DNA of 12,374 nt from DATKMG01 sp035541995 (lineage in GTDB: Bacteria > Acidobacteriota > Terriglobia > Versatilivoradales > Versatilivoraceae), in assembly GCA_035541995.1 (NCBI GenBank), contig DATKMG010000662.1, positions 1-12,374 of the forward strand, in the 5' to 3' direction. Below the pieces are notes generated by a model that was not told where the DNA came from, did not search any database, and saw only the letters and a program-made list of their open reading frames with translations. A program made the translations under genes and the position numbers. Below are positions 1 to 6,997 of the stretch, piece by piece. Numbering within the stretch: the stretch's first letter is position 1; the number at the start of each line of letters is the position of its first letter.

Positions 1-447
1 ATGATCATTGCCGCCTCAAACACATTCAGCAGCCTGCTTGCCTACACGGGGGCTACAACGGGTCTGGTGACCACTGTGCAAGGATTGCAAGTGTCGCCAC
101 TGATGATCTTGGTAGGGATGAATATTGTGGTCCTCATTATGGGCTGCTTCATGGAAACCATCGCGATCATGATGATTACGTTACCTATTTTTATGCCCAT
201 AATTACGGCGCTGGGTTTCAACCCTGTTTGGTTCGGTGTGATCATGTTGGTCAATTGCGAGACCGGGATGTTGACCCCGCCCTTCGGGATGCTTTTGTTT
301 GTAATGAAAGGGGTCGCGCCTCCGGACATTACCATGCAGGATATTATCCGAGCAGCTTTTCCTTACATTGTCATTTATATTGCGTCGCTGGCGGTCCTTA
401 TTGCGTTTCCTCCTTTGATCCTATGGCTGCCGAGTGTCGTGCGGTAG
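1..447 (+). CDS. TRAP transporter large permease, DctM family (3' part)
   Basis: This is the C-terminal 148 residues of the large membrane subunit of a tripartite ATP-independent periplasmic (TRAP) transporter, which uses ion gradients to import carboxylates delivered by a periplasmic binding protein. The visible part is almost wholly hydrophobic. It carries the family pattern of a helix ending in ITLPIFMPI, then GFNPVWFGV, then NCETGMLTPPFGMLLF, followed by a last membrane helix. DctM proteins are usually about 425-430 residues, so roughly two thirds lie upstream of the window; the ATG at position 1 is probably an internal methionine. The substrate cannot be read from this fragment. The glycolate/lactate oxidase genes that follow on the same strand suggest a 2-hydroxy acid, which is inference from context only. 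Confidence 0.9.
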   Translation: MIIAASNTFSSLLAYTGATTGLVTTVQGLQVSPLMILVGMNIVVLIMGCFMETIAIMMITLPIFMPIITALGFNPVWFGVIMLVNCETGMLTPPFGMLLFVMKGVAPPDITMQDIIRAAFPYIVIYIASLAVLIAFPPLILWLPSVVR

Positions 448-474
448 CCAAGTGAGGATTCATTGAACCGGATA

Positions 475-493
475 GACTTCCGTGAGGGAAGTC
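475..493. other. perfect 7-bp hairpin between dctM and glcD
   Basis: GACTTCC (475-481) and GGAAGTC (487-493) are exact reverse complements around a 5-base loop, in the 122-base gap after the permease stop codon. No T-run follows on the plus strand, so it is not a classical intrinsic terminator. It could be a transcript-processing or attenuating stem, or chance. The rest of the gap (448-569) shows nothing else recognisable except the glcD ribosome binding site, GAGGAG at 561-566. Confidence 0.3.
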
Positions 494-569
494 CATCGCC
501 AAAGGGCCTGAAGACTCTTACGCTTCACGATCATTTCCGGAGATTGTCGAACCGCACCGGGAGGAGCCA

Positions 570-1940
570 ATGCGAGATCAAGTGAAGAAGGAGCTTGCTA
601 GAATAGTCGGCCCGGACCGGGCCACTGATACGCCCGAACACCTGGTTGCCTACTCATACGACGGCTACACGGAAGACCGCCGCCAGGAAATGGTTCTGTT
701 TCCTGTGACCACGGAAGAGGTCTCGGCCATCATGAAGGTTGCCTACCGGGAGAATATTCCTGTCACTCCACGGGGAGCAGGCACCAATGTAGCTGGGGAA
801 AGCCTGCCGCTCCACGGCGGGATCGTAGTGTGCCTGACCAAAATGGACAAGATCCTCTCAGTTGATGCCGGGAGTCTGACGGCCACCGTGCAACCGGGGG
901 TGATCAACCTGAATCTCCAGAAAGAGGTCGAAAAGCTCGGTTTGATGTACCCACCGGACCCTGCCACGTGGGGTGTTGCCACATTAGGCGGAAACGTCGC
1001 GACTAACGCAGGTGGACCGCGGACCTTAAAATATGGTGTCACAAAGGATTATCTTCTGGGATTGACGGTTGTGCTGGCCGACGGGGACGTACTGAAAACA
1101 GGCGGTCGCACCTTAAAGAACGTCACCGGCTACAATCTCACCAGCCTCCTTTGCGGCTCAGAAGGGACCCTCGGCATTATCACGGAAATTGTCGTCCGGC
1201 TCATCCCCAGACCGCCTGCCAGTCGTACCGTGAGGTCCGACTTCTCTAAGCTCGAAGCATGTTCCGACGCGGTGGCGGCCATCATGGCCGGAGGGATCAT
1301 CCCAGCGGCAATGGAATTGATGGACCGCTTTGTTGTTAACGCCGTGGAGCGATCCTTCAAGTTTGGTCTCCCCACGGAAGCGGAAGCGATGCTGCTGGTT
1401 CAGGTGGATGGAGGACCCGAGACTCTGGAACGCGAGGTCGGCCACATTGTGGGAGTACTAAAGGACAAGGGCGCCTCGAACATAATCGTCGCTGAGAATG
1501 CTGCACAGGCGGAACAATTGTGGCTCGCCCGCAGATCTGCGGGCCCGGCGATGTTCCGAGTAAGACCTAGCGTAGTCACGGAAGACGTTACAGTGCCCGT
1601 TTCCAAATTGACGACGATGATCAAGAAAGTAGTCGAAATTTGCGAACGACATCGTGTTTCAGTCGGCGTGCTCGCTCATGCGGGTGACGGCAACCTTCAT
1701 CCTGTTGTTGTCTATGATAGACGCGATCAAGACGAGTATTCCAGAGTTCAGGCAGCATTTGCAGAAATGGTGCCTGAGGCGCTGGCGCTCGGCGGTACCC
1801 TGTCCGGCGAACATGGTATTGGGATCCTCAAAGCCCAGTTCATGCCTTTGGAGATGGACCACGTGTCAATGAAAGTCATGCGCAACGTCAAAGAGTGCTT
1901 CGACCCAACGGGGATCCTGAATCCCGGTAAGTTCGTTTGA
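570..1940 (+). CDS. glcD: FAD-linked glycolate/D-lactate oxidase subunit GlcD
   Basis: This 456-residue flavoprotein belongs to the GlcD/D-lactate dehydrogenase family, which oxidises a 2-hydroxy acid such as glycolate or D-lactate to the 2-keto acid. The N-terminal half is the PCMH-type FAD-binding domain, with PRGAGTNVAGES near residues 66-77 and then PPDPATWGVATLGGNVATNA and GSEGTLGIITE. The C-terminal half is the FAD-oxidase C domain, with HAGDGNLH (His370 to His377, the metal/substrate-binding histidines of the family) and SGEHGIG (Glu414, His415) before the closing FDPTGILNPGKF. The length is normal. The ATG at 570 is preceded by GAGGAG at 561-566, three bases away. glcF follows after 24 bases, so the two are surely co-transcribed. 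No GlcE gene is present, and the exact substrate (glycolate, D-lactate or another hydroxy acid) cannot be fixed from sequence. Confidence 0.93.
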   Translation: MRDQVKKELARIVGPDRATDTPEHLVAYSYDGYTEDRRQEMVLFPVTTEEVSAIMKVAYRENIPVTPRGAGTNVAGESLPLHGGIVVCLTKMDKILSVDAGSLTATVQPGVINLNLQKEVEKLGLMYPPDPATWGVATLGGNVATNAGGPRTLKYGVTKDYLLGLTVVLADGDVLKTGGRTLKNVTGYNLTSLLCGSEGTLGIITEIVVRLIPRPPASRTVRSDFSKLEACSDAVAAIMAGGIIPAAMELMDRFVVNAVERSFKFGLPTEAEAMLLVQVDGGPETLEREVGHIVGVLKDKGASNIIVAENAAQAEQLWLARRSAGPAMFRVRPSVVTEDVTVPVSKLTTMIKKVVEICERHRVSVGVLAHAGDGNLHPVVVYDRRDQDEYSRVQAAFAEMVPEALALGGTLSGEHGIGILKAQFMPLEMDHVSMKVMRNVKECFDPTGILNPGKFV

Positions 1941-1964
1941 ACTTTCACGAAAGAGGCAACGGCA

Positions 1965-3221
1965 ATGTTCCCTGAAACGATCAAAGAAGATCTTTATCGC
2001 TGTGTCTACTGCGGAATTTGCCAGCAGGCGTGTCCCACTTTCAAAGTGATGCGTCAGGAATACTATGCTCCAAGGGGCCGAGTGCAAATCATCAAGCATT
2101 ATCTCGATGGTGACTTGGATATTACGCCGGCGCTGGAAGACGTGTTGATGAGCTGCATCCTGTGCGATGCTTGCGCCGCATCCTGTGTAAGCGGGTTGCG
2201 TATAGACCGCCTTCTCAGGAGCATGCGCGTGGAATTGGATCAGGCGATCCCTAAGAGTTACGACAAAAGGCTTTTATTTGCAGCAGTAGCCGACGTTTCA
2301 AGACTGAGAAAGGCTGCCGGCCTGGCACGGATGGGGCAAAAGCTTCTGGTCGATGTCCTCGGAACATCCCGACGGCTGGGAAATATCCCTCTTGCAAAGT
2401 TCCCCAGGATAAATGAAACGCCCTTCCGACAAAGCATAACTGAGACGGTTCAGCCTGAAGGCAAGAGAGTGGGGCGGGTGGCCTACTTTACAGGTTGCGC
2501 CACTGAATTGATCTACGCTGACGTCGGACGCTCGGTGTTGCAACTGCTGGGAAGGTTGGGAATAGAGGTTGTAATTCCCCAAGACCAAGTCTGCTGTTCG
2601 GCCCCACTATTTCTCAACGGCGCAGTCAGTCAGGCTTTACCCAATATTCTCAAGAACTTGGAAATTCTTGATCGTGTTGACGTAGACGCCATCGTGGTAG
2701 ACTGCGCCACCTGTGGAGCTGCCCTGAAAAAAGGAATACCGGACCTTCTGGAAGACCTGGGTATGGATACGGAACGAGCGAGCAGGGTCGCCGGAAAAGT
2801 CAGAGACATCTCCCAAATCGTTTCGGAGCGTCTTGACGAGCTACCCATTGAGCCGATTCGTTCCAGTGAGCCGCTGACGGTGACTTATCACGATCCCTGT
2901 CATCTGGTTCGCGGCATGGGAATTGCGGCAGAACCCAGGGCCATAATACGCTCTCTCCCACAGGTTAAACTGGCGGAGATGGAAGGTGCGAACGAATGCT
3001 GCGGGGGCGGCGGATTCTATCAATTTGACAAAGTTGACCTCTCCAGAGGTATCACTTCCCGGAAGATCGAAAACATACGCTCGACAGGAGCCAAAGTCGT
3101 GCTGACCGGTTGCCCCGGCTGTCGTCTCACTTTAGCGGGGAACATATCCGAGAGCGAGGACATAGAAGTCCTTCATACGATTCAGCTCCTATCCAGGTAT
3201 CTCTCGCGGAAGAGCGCCTAA
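1965..3221 (+). CDS. glcF: Glycolate oxidase iron-sulfur subunit GlcF
   Basis: This 418-residue Fe-S protein accepts electrons from the GlcD flavin and passes them toward a quinone or another carrier. Two 4Fe-4S motifs open it: Cys13-X2-Cys16-X2-Cys19-X3-Cys23-Pro and Cys64-X2-Cys67-X2-Cys70-X3-Cys74. Two cysteine-rich CCG domains follow: Cys178, Cys210-Cys211, Cys247-X2-Cys250, then Cys312, Cys345-Cys346, Cys383-X2-Cys386. In heterodisulfide-reductase-like proteins these domains bind further cofactors. The first CC pair is followed by Ser rather than the usual Gly; the second reads CCGGGG. There is no membrane helix, so the protein is probably peripheral on the cytoplasmic face. The start at 1965 follows AAGAGG (1951-1956) by 8 bases. 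It ends convergent to the small leftward gene at 3249-3464. Confidence 0.93.
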   Translation: MFPETIKEDLYRCVYCGICQQACPTFKVMRQEYYAPRGRVQIIKHYLDGDLDITPALEDVLMSCILCDACAASCVSGLRIDRLLRSMRVELDQAIPKSYDKRLLFAAVADVSRLRKAAGLARMGQKLLVDVLGTSRRLGNIPLAKFPRINETPFRQSITETVQPEGKRVGRVAYFTGCATELIYADVGRSVLQLLGRLGIEVVIPQDQVCCSAPLFLNGAVSQALPNILKNLEILDRVDVDAIVVDCATCGAALKKGIPDLLEDLGMDTERASRVAGKVRDISQIVSERLDELPIEPIRSSEPLTVTYHDPCHLVRGMGIAAEPRAIIRSLPQVKLAEMEGANECCGGGGFYQFDKVDLSRGITSRKIENIRSTGAKVVLTGCPGCRLTLAGNISESEDIEVLHTIQLLSRYLSRKSA

Positions 3222-3224
3222 AGC

Positions 3225-3256
3225 AAAAACGGCCCTACGGCTTTCGGCCTATGGCC
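3225..3256 (-). terminator. candidate intrinsic terminator of the small leftward gene
   Basis: Read on the minus strand from 3256 downward, GGCC, a mismatch, UA and GGC pair with GCC, a bulged G, UA, a mismatch and GGCC around the loop CGAAA, followed by G and five U (A-run on the plus strand at 3225-3229). That makes about nine base pairs with a U-tract, the layout of an intrinsic terminator, although the stem is imperfect. It overlaps the stop codon of the leftward gene at 3249-3251 and fills the 27-base convergent gap after glcF. An alternative plus-strand fold pairs ACGGCT (3237-3242) with AGCCGT (3257-3262) around GGCC-TAT-GGCC, but no T-run follows it on that strand. Confidence 0.45.
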
Positions 3257-3464
3257 AGCCGTACGCACACAGGGCGATACACTGGTCAGACGCCTCCTCG
3301 GAGTCACCCTTACAAATATCGTAACAGTTCCCGTAGGTTGGGCTCTCTTTCCCGGTCGATGACTCAGTGAATCTTCCCGACTCGTTCCTGAGTAACAAGA
3401 GAAAGCTGATCAGCGAAACACCCGAGGCTATCAAAAGCACAGCGATAATCAATGCCGCAGACAT
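3249..3464 (-). CDS. small membrane protein with twin CX3C motif, function unknown
   Basis: This is a 71-residue leftward gene that I do not recognise as a named family. Residues 2-25 are a continuous hydrophobic stretch (Ala, Leu, Ile, Val, Ser), enough for one membrane helix or an uncleaved signal anchor. A short polar linker rich in Ser, Glu and Gly follows. The last 25 residues hold Cys47-X3-Cys51, ten residues, then Cys62-X3-Cys66, ending in AYGWP. Twin CX3C motifs usually form a helical hairpin joined by two disulfides, or a metal site; which applies depends on which side of the membrane the tail faces. No basic residues precede the helix, while Arg26, Arg31 and Lys39 follow it, so the positive-inside rule would put the tail in the cytoplasm, but weakly. 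The start is chosen for the strong GGAGGAG seven bases upstream. A longer in-frame reading to 3791 exists, but the extra part looks non-coding. Confidence 0.62.
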   Translation of the reverse strand: MSAALIIAVLLIASGVSLISFLLLLRNESGRFTESSTGKESPTYGNCYDICKGDSEEASDQCIALCAYGWP

Positions 3465-3471
3465 TTTACAT

Positions 3472-3478
3472 CTCCTCC
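3472..3478 (-). promoter_or_regulatory. strong Shine-Dalgarno site of the small leftward gene
   Basis: The minus strand reads GGAGGAG here, followed by seven bases (ATGTAAA) and then the ATG at 3464. This near-perfect anti-16S match at optimal spacing selects the 71-residue reading over the longer upstream in-frame starts. The in-between ATG is followed at once by TAA in its own frame, so it cannot compete. Confidence 0.65.
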
Positions 3479-3495
3479 GTAGATGGCATTCGTCT

Positions 3496-3526
3496 GGAAC
3501 ACATCCTCTACAAACAAAATGTGTCC
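3496..3526. repeat. imperfect inverted repeat upstream of the small leftward gene
   Basis: GGAACACAT (3496-3504) and ATGTGTCC (3519-3526) are inverted copies that differ by one inserted base and are separated by 14 bases. The pair lies 32-62 bases upstream of the leftward start codon, where an operator or a 5' leader stem would sit. No regulator can be assigned. Confidence 0.25.
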
Positions 3527-3609
3527 ACGAACCCGATGAGCCAATAGCATTTTCTCGCGGGATCACTATTTTTTGGAAATCGCGGGCTGAGGGCCTTCGG
3601 TACACGTTT

Positions 3610-3637
3610 TTGAGACGCACACCAATCGCGACATAAT
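3610..3637 (+). promoter_or_regulatory. candidate sigma70-type promoter for the urea operon
   Basis: TTGAGA at 3610-3615 and CATAAT at 3632-3637 each match five of six consensus bases and are spaced by 16 bases. Transcription would start near 3644, leaving a leader of about 340 nt before urtA. I saw no clear sigma54 (GG-N10-GC) element in the same region, although nitrogen genes often use one. The call rests on motif match alone. Confidence 0.35.
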
Positions 3638-3761
3638 TGTAGCTTAGTGGCGAACTGACTACACAAATGTATGAATGGGCGTTCCTCCCTGTTCTCCTCC
3701 TCTGGTCCTTCCAGACATGACAAAGCGCTTCCAAAGCCGGATAACCCATCCGCGAAAGTGG

Positions 3762-3792
3762 TGTGGTACGGTCCTTGCTCCAAGGTTCCACA
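3762..3792 (+). other. nested hairpin in the urtA leader
   Basis: TGTGG (3762-3766) pairs with CCACA (3788-3792), and inside it CCTTG (3773-3777) pairs with CAAGG (3781-3785) around the loop CTC. The two perfect 5-bp stems are separated by an asymmetric internal loop of six and two bases. No T-run follows, so it does not look like a terminator. It could be part of a regulatory leader RNA. Confidence 0.3.
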
Positions 3793-3843
3793 GACTCCTC
3801 GCCGAGGGAAGGCGCCTAAGGGGAGCGTTCCATAATTCGAACA

Positions 3844-3900
3844 ACAGGCAGGTGACTACGTGCCAATCGGACCGAATTTCCACACCCGGCCTATGCCTGT
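3844..3900 (+). other. possible structured RNA element in the urtA leader
   Basis: ACAGGCA (3844-3850) and TGCCTGT (3894-3900) are perfect 7-bp reverse complements 43 bases apart. Between them GGTG (3851-3854) can pair with CACC (3883-3886), stacking directly on the outer stem on one side, and TCGG-A-CCGA (3867-3875) is a small internal inverted repeat. This closing-stem-plus-inner-stems layout resembles a cis-regulatory RNA domain placed 82 bases before urtA. I could not match it to a riboswitch class I know, and the inner pairings are short enough to be chance. Confidence 0.3.
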
Positions 3901-3981
3901 CCGTGGGTTCCCGGAGCGTTCCCCCGTGGGCAATTCTCCTCGTGAGTCTGAACCAGTCAAGTCTCGATCGGGAGGTAAACT

Positions 3982-5226
3982 ATGCATCGAGTCTGTGTTA
4001 GCCGCGGATTGCCTCTAGTGGCATGTTTGATCGCCGCACTTTGTAGTGGTCTCTTATTTGGGAAGGGCAACGCTTGGGCTCAAGAAGAGGTCAAAGTCGG
4101 TGTTCTGCATTCCCTCACAGGAACTATGGCAATATCCGAAACATCACTCAAGGACGCTGTCCTTATGGCAGTTGAAGAGATCAACGCCAAGGGCGGAGTC
4201 TTAGGCAAAAAGATCAAGACGGTTGTCGTCGATCCGGCCTCCAACTGGGACCTTTTCGCTGAGAAAGCAAAGGAACTAATTCTCAAGGACAAAGTAGCCG
4301 TAGTGTTCGGCTGCTGGACGTCGGTTAGCAGAAAGTCCGTCCTGCCTGTCTTCGAAGCCAACAAGGGTTTGCTCTTTTATCCGGTGCAATACGAGGGGGA
4401 GGAGCAGAGTCCGAATATTTTCTACACCGGCGCTACTCCTAACCAGCAGTTGATTCCGGCCGCCGAGTATATGATGAGTTCGGAGGGTGGGTCGAAGAAG
4501 AAGTTTTATCTTCTTGGCACAGACTACGTCTTTCCAAGGACTGCAAACAAGATCCTCAAGGCGTTTCTCCTCGCCAAGGGTGTTCCGGAAAAGAACATAA
4601 TCGAGGAATATACTCCGTTCGGCCACGCGGATTATCAGACCATAGTCGCCAAGATCAAAAAATTCTCGGAAGACGGTGATGCATGTGTGCTCTCGACAAT
4701 CAATGGCGATTCCAATGTCCCGTTTTACAAGGAGTTCGCCAATCAGAAGCTGACAGCGGATAAATGCCCCATCATGGCCTTCTCGGTGGCTGAAGACGAA
4801 TTGCGTTCCATGGACACCGAGTTTCTCGTCGGGCACCTCGCTGCCTGGAACTACTACCAGAGCCTCGATTTACCTGAAAACAAGGTGTTTGTTAAGAATT
4901 TCAAGGAGTATTGCAAGAAGAACAACTTGCCGGGCGGGGACAAGAGGGTCACAGACGACCCAATCGAGGCGGCCTACTTCGGCGTATACGTATGGAAAGC
5001 TGCTGTTGAGAAGTGCAAGTCATTCGACGGTGACAAAGTCACCAAAGCCGTATTGGGTCTGCAATTCGACGCTCCCGGAGGCCCCAAGAAGATGGACGAG
5101 GTGAACCATCACACATACAAGCCTGTGTTCATAGGAGAAATCCGGGCTGACGGCCAATTCGACGTTATTTCCAAGTCCAAGGGACTTGTCAAACCGGAAG
5201 CGTTCAGCAGCTATCTAAAAAAATGA
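3982..5226 (+). CDS. urtA: Urea ABC transporter substrate-binding protein UrtA
   Basis: This 414-residue periplasmic binding protein captures urea for the UrtBCDE transporter. The N-terminus is a Sec signal peptide: Arg/His-containing start, hydrophobic core at about residues 10-27, and likely cleavage after Ala33 (NAWA before QEEVKVG). The mature part is a branched-chain amino-acid type binding fold (peripla_BP_5/6). It carries the UrtA/AmiC-like signature CWTSVSRKSVLPVFEANKG, LLFYPVQYEGEEQSPNIFYT and GATPNQQLIPA, and later DDPIEAAYFGVYVWKAAVE near the C-terminus. Short-chain amide binding proteins such as FmdD/AmiC share part of this signature, but the adjoining urease genes make urea the best substrate. 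GGGAGG at 3970-3975 lies six bases before the ATG. It is the first gene of the operon, with urtB starting 38 bases after its stop. Confidence 0.94.
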   Translation: MHRVCVSRGLPLVACLIAALCSGLLFGKGNAWAQEEVKVGVLHSLTGTMAISETSLKDAVLMAVEEINAKGGVLGKKIKTVVVDPASNWDLFAEKAKELILKDKVAVVFGCWTSVSRKSVLPVFEANKGLLFYPVQYEGEEQSPNIFYTGATPNQQLIPAAEYMMSSEGGSKKKFYLLGTDYVFPRTANKILKAFLLAKGVPEKNIIEEYTPFGHADYQTIVAKIKKFSEDGDACVLSTINGDSNVPFYKEFANQKLTADKCPIMAFSVAEDELRSMDTEFLVGHLAAWNYYQSLDLPENKVFVKNFKEYCKKNNLPGGDKRVTDDPIEAAYFGVYVWKAAVEKCKSFDGDKVTKAVLGLQFDAPGGPKKMDEVNHHTYKPVFIGEIRADGQFDVISKSKGLVKPEAFSSYLKK

Positions 5227-5264
5227 CAGATCCTCCAGGTAAGAGGGGCCCGAGTTAAATTCCA

Positions 5265-6989
5265 ATGAGCAATCATCAGACAAAAATCAAGCTGCAATGC
5301 TCGGGTCTCTCCTTGCCACCATGGCATACGATGAAAACCGGAAAACTTTTGACTATTCCTTTCATTCTCCTGCTTCTGTGGATCGTCCTCCCGACCGGTT
5401 CGTTCGCGGACGGAACTTCTCTCTTGCAATCGATGCAGGAGCTTTCGAAGGCGGACAAGGCAGAGAGAGAGCAGATCTATGAGCGCCTGCAAAAGGGAGG
5501 AGATGAACGGCTCGTTCCCATATTCGAAGCATATCAGGCCGGGTTGCTCGAGAATCGCGACGGGAAGCTGGTCATTTACGGGCCACGCGTGCAGGGCAAG
5601 GACCAACAGCGATTGTACCCTCTCATTGATGCGCTCACGGGGACGCCGCTGCTGGATGAAAAGCGAAACCAAGTGTTCTCCGAGAACCTCGGTAGCATGA
5701 TGCAGGCAGACCGTCAGGACCGCAAGAGCATCGCTTCGCTCGTCAAAGTGCTTTCACTCCGGCATTCGGATCCCGAAAAGAGAATTGCCGCGATTGTGAC
5801 GGCTGGTGACAGGGCCGACACTGCGTTGCTACCTGCCATGAAACAGCAGCTCAAGGAGCGTCCGAACCGGAAGTTCGTAAAAACACTTGAGGAGTCCATC
5901 GCGCGCATCGAGATTGCTCATGGGGACAAAATCCAAAAGATCCGTGCAGCAGAAGCGCTCGGTCGGAATGGTTCCTCTCGCGCCTCTGTTGCTCTAAGCA
6001 AAGCGCGAGAGAATGCAGGGGATGACGCGGAACTGAAGGCCGCGGTGGAGGCCGCCCAGCAGCAGGTGCAGCAGTATCAGTGGCTCGTGAAGTTCGCCCA
6101 GAACTTGTTCTCCGGGCTCTCATTGGGTTCCATTCTTATTCTGATGGCACTGGGCTTGGCCGTGATCTTTGGGCTGATGGGGGTCATAAACATGGCCCAC
6201 GGCGAATTCATGATGCTAGGAGCCTTCACGGCGTACGTGGTGTGTGAGTTGTTCAAGAGGTACGTGCCGGACGCAGCGTTCAACTATTACTTCGTATGTG
6301 CTGTTCCTGCAGCCTTTGCGGTAACGGCTTTGGCGGGGTGGGCTTGCGAATGGGCCATCATAAGGCATCTTTACGGGCGACCTTTGGAGACGCTCCTGGC
6401 CACCTGGGGGCTCAGCCTCGTGTTGATACAGTTGGTGCGTGTGATTTTTGGAGACACTCTTGCGTTGACACCTCCCGATTGGTTCAAAGGGAGCTGGGAG
6501 TTAGCCGAGGACCTGGTCTTGCCGTTGAATCGGGTGTTCATCATTGTGTTCAGTGCGTGTTGCACTCTCTTATTCTACCTTGTGATTCGGAGAACCAAGC
6601 TCGGTCTGTTGCTGCGAGCGACCGTGCAGGATCGTGACACCGCGTCGAGCTTCGGGGTCCCGACCCGTCGAGTGGACGGCTTGACCTTTGCCTTGGGCAC
6701 GGGTCTGGCAGGGCTGGCAGGATGTGTGATCCCGCTGTACGACAAGATCAATCCGGGCATGGGCCAAGGGTACGTGGTTGACAGCTTTATGGTGGTAGTG
6801 CTCGGGGGCCTGGGCAAACTGGCGGGGGTAATCATAGGAGGCGTGGGATTGGGCTTCCTGACCAAGTTCGTTGAGCCCTTTCTCCAGGCGATCTACGGCA
6901 AGGCGGTGGTCCTTGCGATGATCATACTGTTTCTTCAATGGCGGCCCGCAGGCCTGTTTCCCTCTAAGGCCAGGCTGGATGAGGAGTAG
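5265..6989 (+). CDS. urtB: Urea ABC transporter permease UrtB
   Basis: This is one of two membrane subunits of the urea importer, 574 residues from this start. As in the long UrtB type, a signal sequence and a periplasmic helical region (about residues 50-260, charged and Ala-rich with HEAT-like helical pairs such as DPEKRIAAIV and IQKIRAAEALGRNG) precede the LivH-like permease domain (about 275-570). The permease domain carries VINMAHGEFMMLGAF and several hydrophobic helices, including a final one at VVLAMIILFLQW. The start is uncertain. The ATG at 5265 has only a distant purine-rich stretch (AGAGGGG near 5242-5248), while the ATG at 5331 begins directly at a textbook signal peptide (MKTGKLLTIPFILLLLW, cleavage near SFA-DG) but lacks a good ribosome site. 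urtC follows after 8 bases. Confidence 0.92.
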   Translation: MSNHQTKIKLQCSGLSLPPWHTMKTGKLLTIPFILLLLWIVLPTGSFADGTSLLQSMQELSKADKAEREQIYERLQKGGDERLVPIFEAYQAGLLENRDGKLVIYGPRVQGKDQQRLYPLIDALTGTPLLDEKRNQVFSENLGSMMQADRQDRKSIASLVKVLSLRHSDPEKRIAAIVTAGDRADTALLPAMKQQLKERPNRKFVKTLEESIARIEIAHGDKIQKIRAAEALGRNGSSRASVALSKARENAGDDAELKAAVEAAQQQVQQYQWLVKFAQNLFSGLSLGSILILMALGLAVIFGLMGVINMAHGEFMMLGAFTAYVVCELFKRYVPDAAFNYYFVCAVPAAFAVTALAGWACEWAIIRHLYGRPLETLLATWGLSLVLIQLVRVIFGDTLALTPPDWFKGSWELAEDLVLPLNRVFIIVFSACCTLLFYLVIRRTKLGLLLRATVQDRDTASSFGVPTRRVDGLTFALGTGLAGLAGCVIPLYDKINPGMGQGYVVDSFMVVVLGGLGKLAGVIIGGVGLGFLTKFVEPFLQAIYGKAVVLAMIILFLQWRPAGLFPSKARLDEE

Positions 6990-6997
6990 CGGGGTTT

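Larger units (their letters stand above)
3465..3981. other. non-coding region between divergent small gene and urtA
   Basis: These 517 bases separate the leftward small gene from urtA and hold no convincing protein gene. The 108-codon plus-strand reading at 3675-4001 has a low-complexity, Pro/Arg/Ser-rich translation typical of spurious frames. The region contains a sigma70-like promoter candidate (3610-3637), a nested hairpin (3762-3792), a 7-bp perfect inverted repeat enclosing smaller stems (3844-3900), and GGAGCGTTCC twice, at 3822-3831 and 3913-3922. Near its end is the urtA ribosome binding site, GGGAGG at 3970-3975. I did not see a conserved riboswitch core that I could name. Confidence 0.6.

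Noticed and set aside
3249..3791. 180-codon minus-strand reading that contains the small gene
   Set aside because: Only the last 71 codons look like protein (membrane helix plus cysteine motif) and have a ribosome site. The upstream part is Arg/Ser-rich with no family resemblance.
3820..3850. tRNA-like TTCGAAC segment
   Set aside because: There is no surrounding acceptor, D-arm or anticodon-arm pairing; a chance match to the T-loop sequence.
3838..3935. Guanidine (ykkC-type) riboswitch upstream of urtA
   Set aside because: These riboswitches often precede urea and guanidine genes, so I looked for their conserved cores, but did not see the ACG-containing loops or the characteristic 3' purine-rich core.
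3675..4001. 108-codon plus-strand reading ahead of urtA
   Set aside because: It overlaps the urtA start in another frame, its translation is low-quality and it has no ribosome site.
4015..4026. Lipobox-like LVAC in the UrtA leader
   Set aside because: The cysteine would sit after only a few hydrophobic residues, and the hydrophobic core continues well past it to a normal AWA cleavage site.
4276..4836. 186-codon antisense reading within urtA
   Set aside because: It lies wholly opposite a strongly conserved gene and has no recognisable domain; it is a shadow of urtA codon use.
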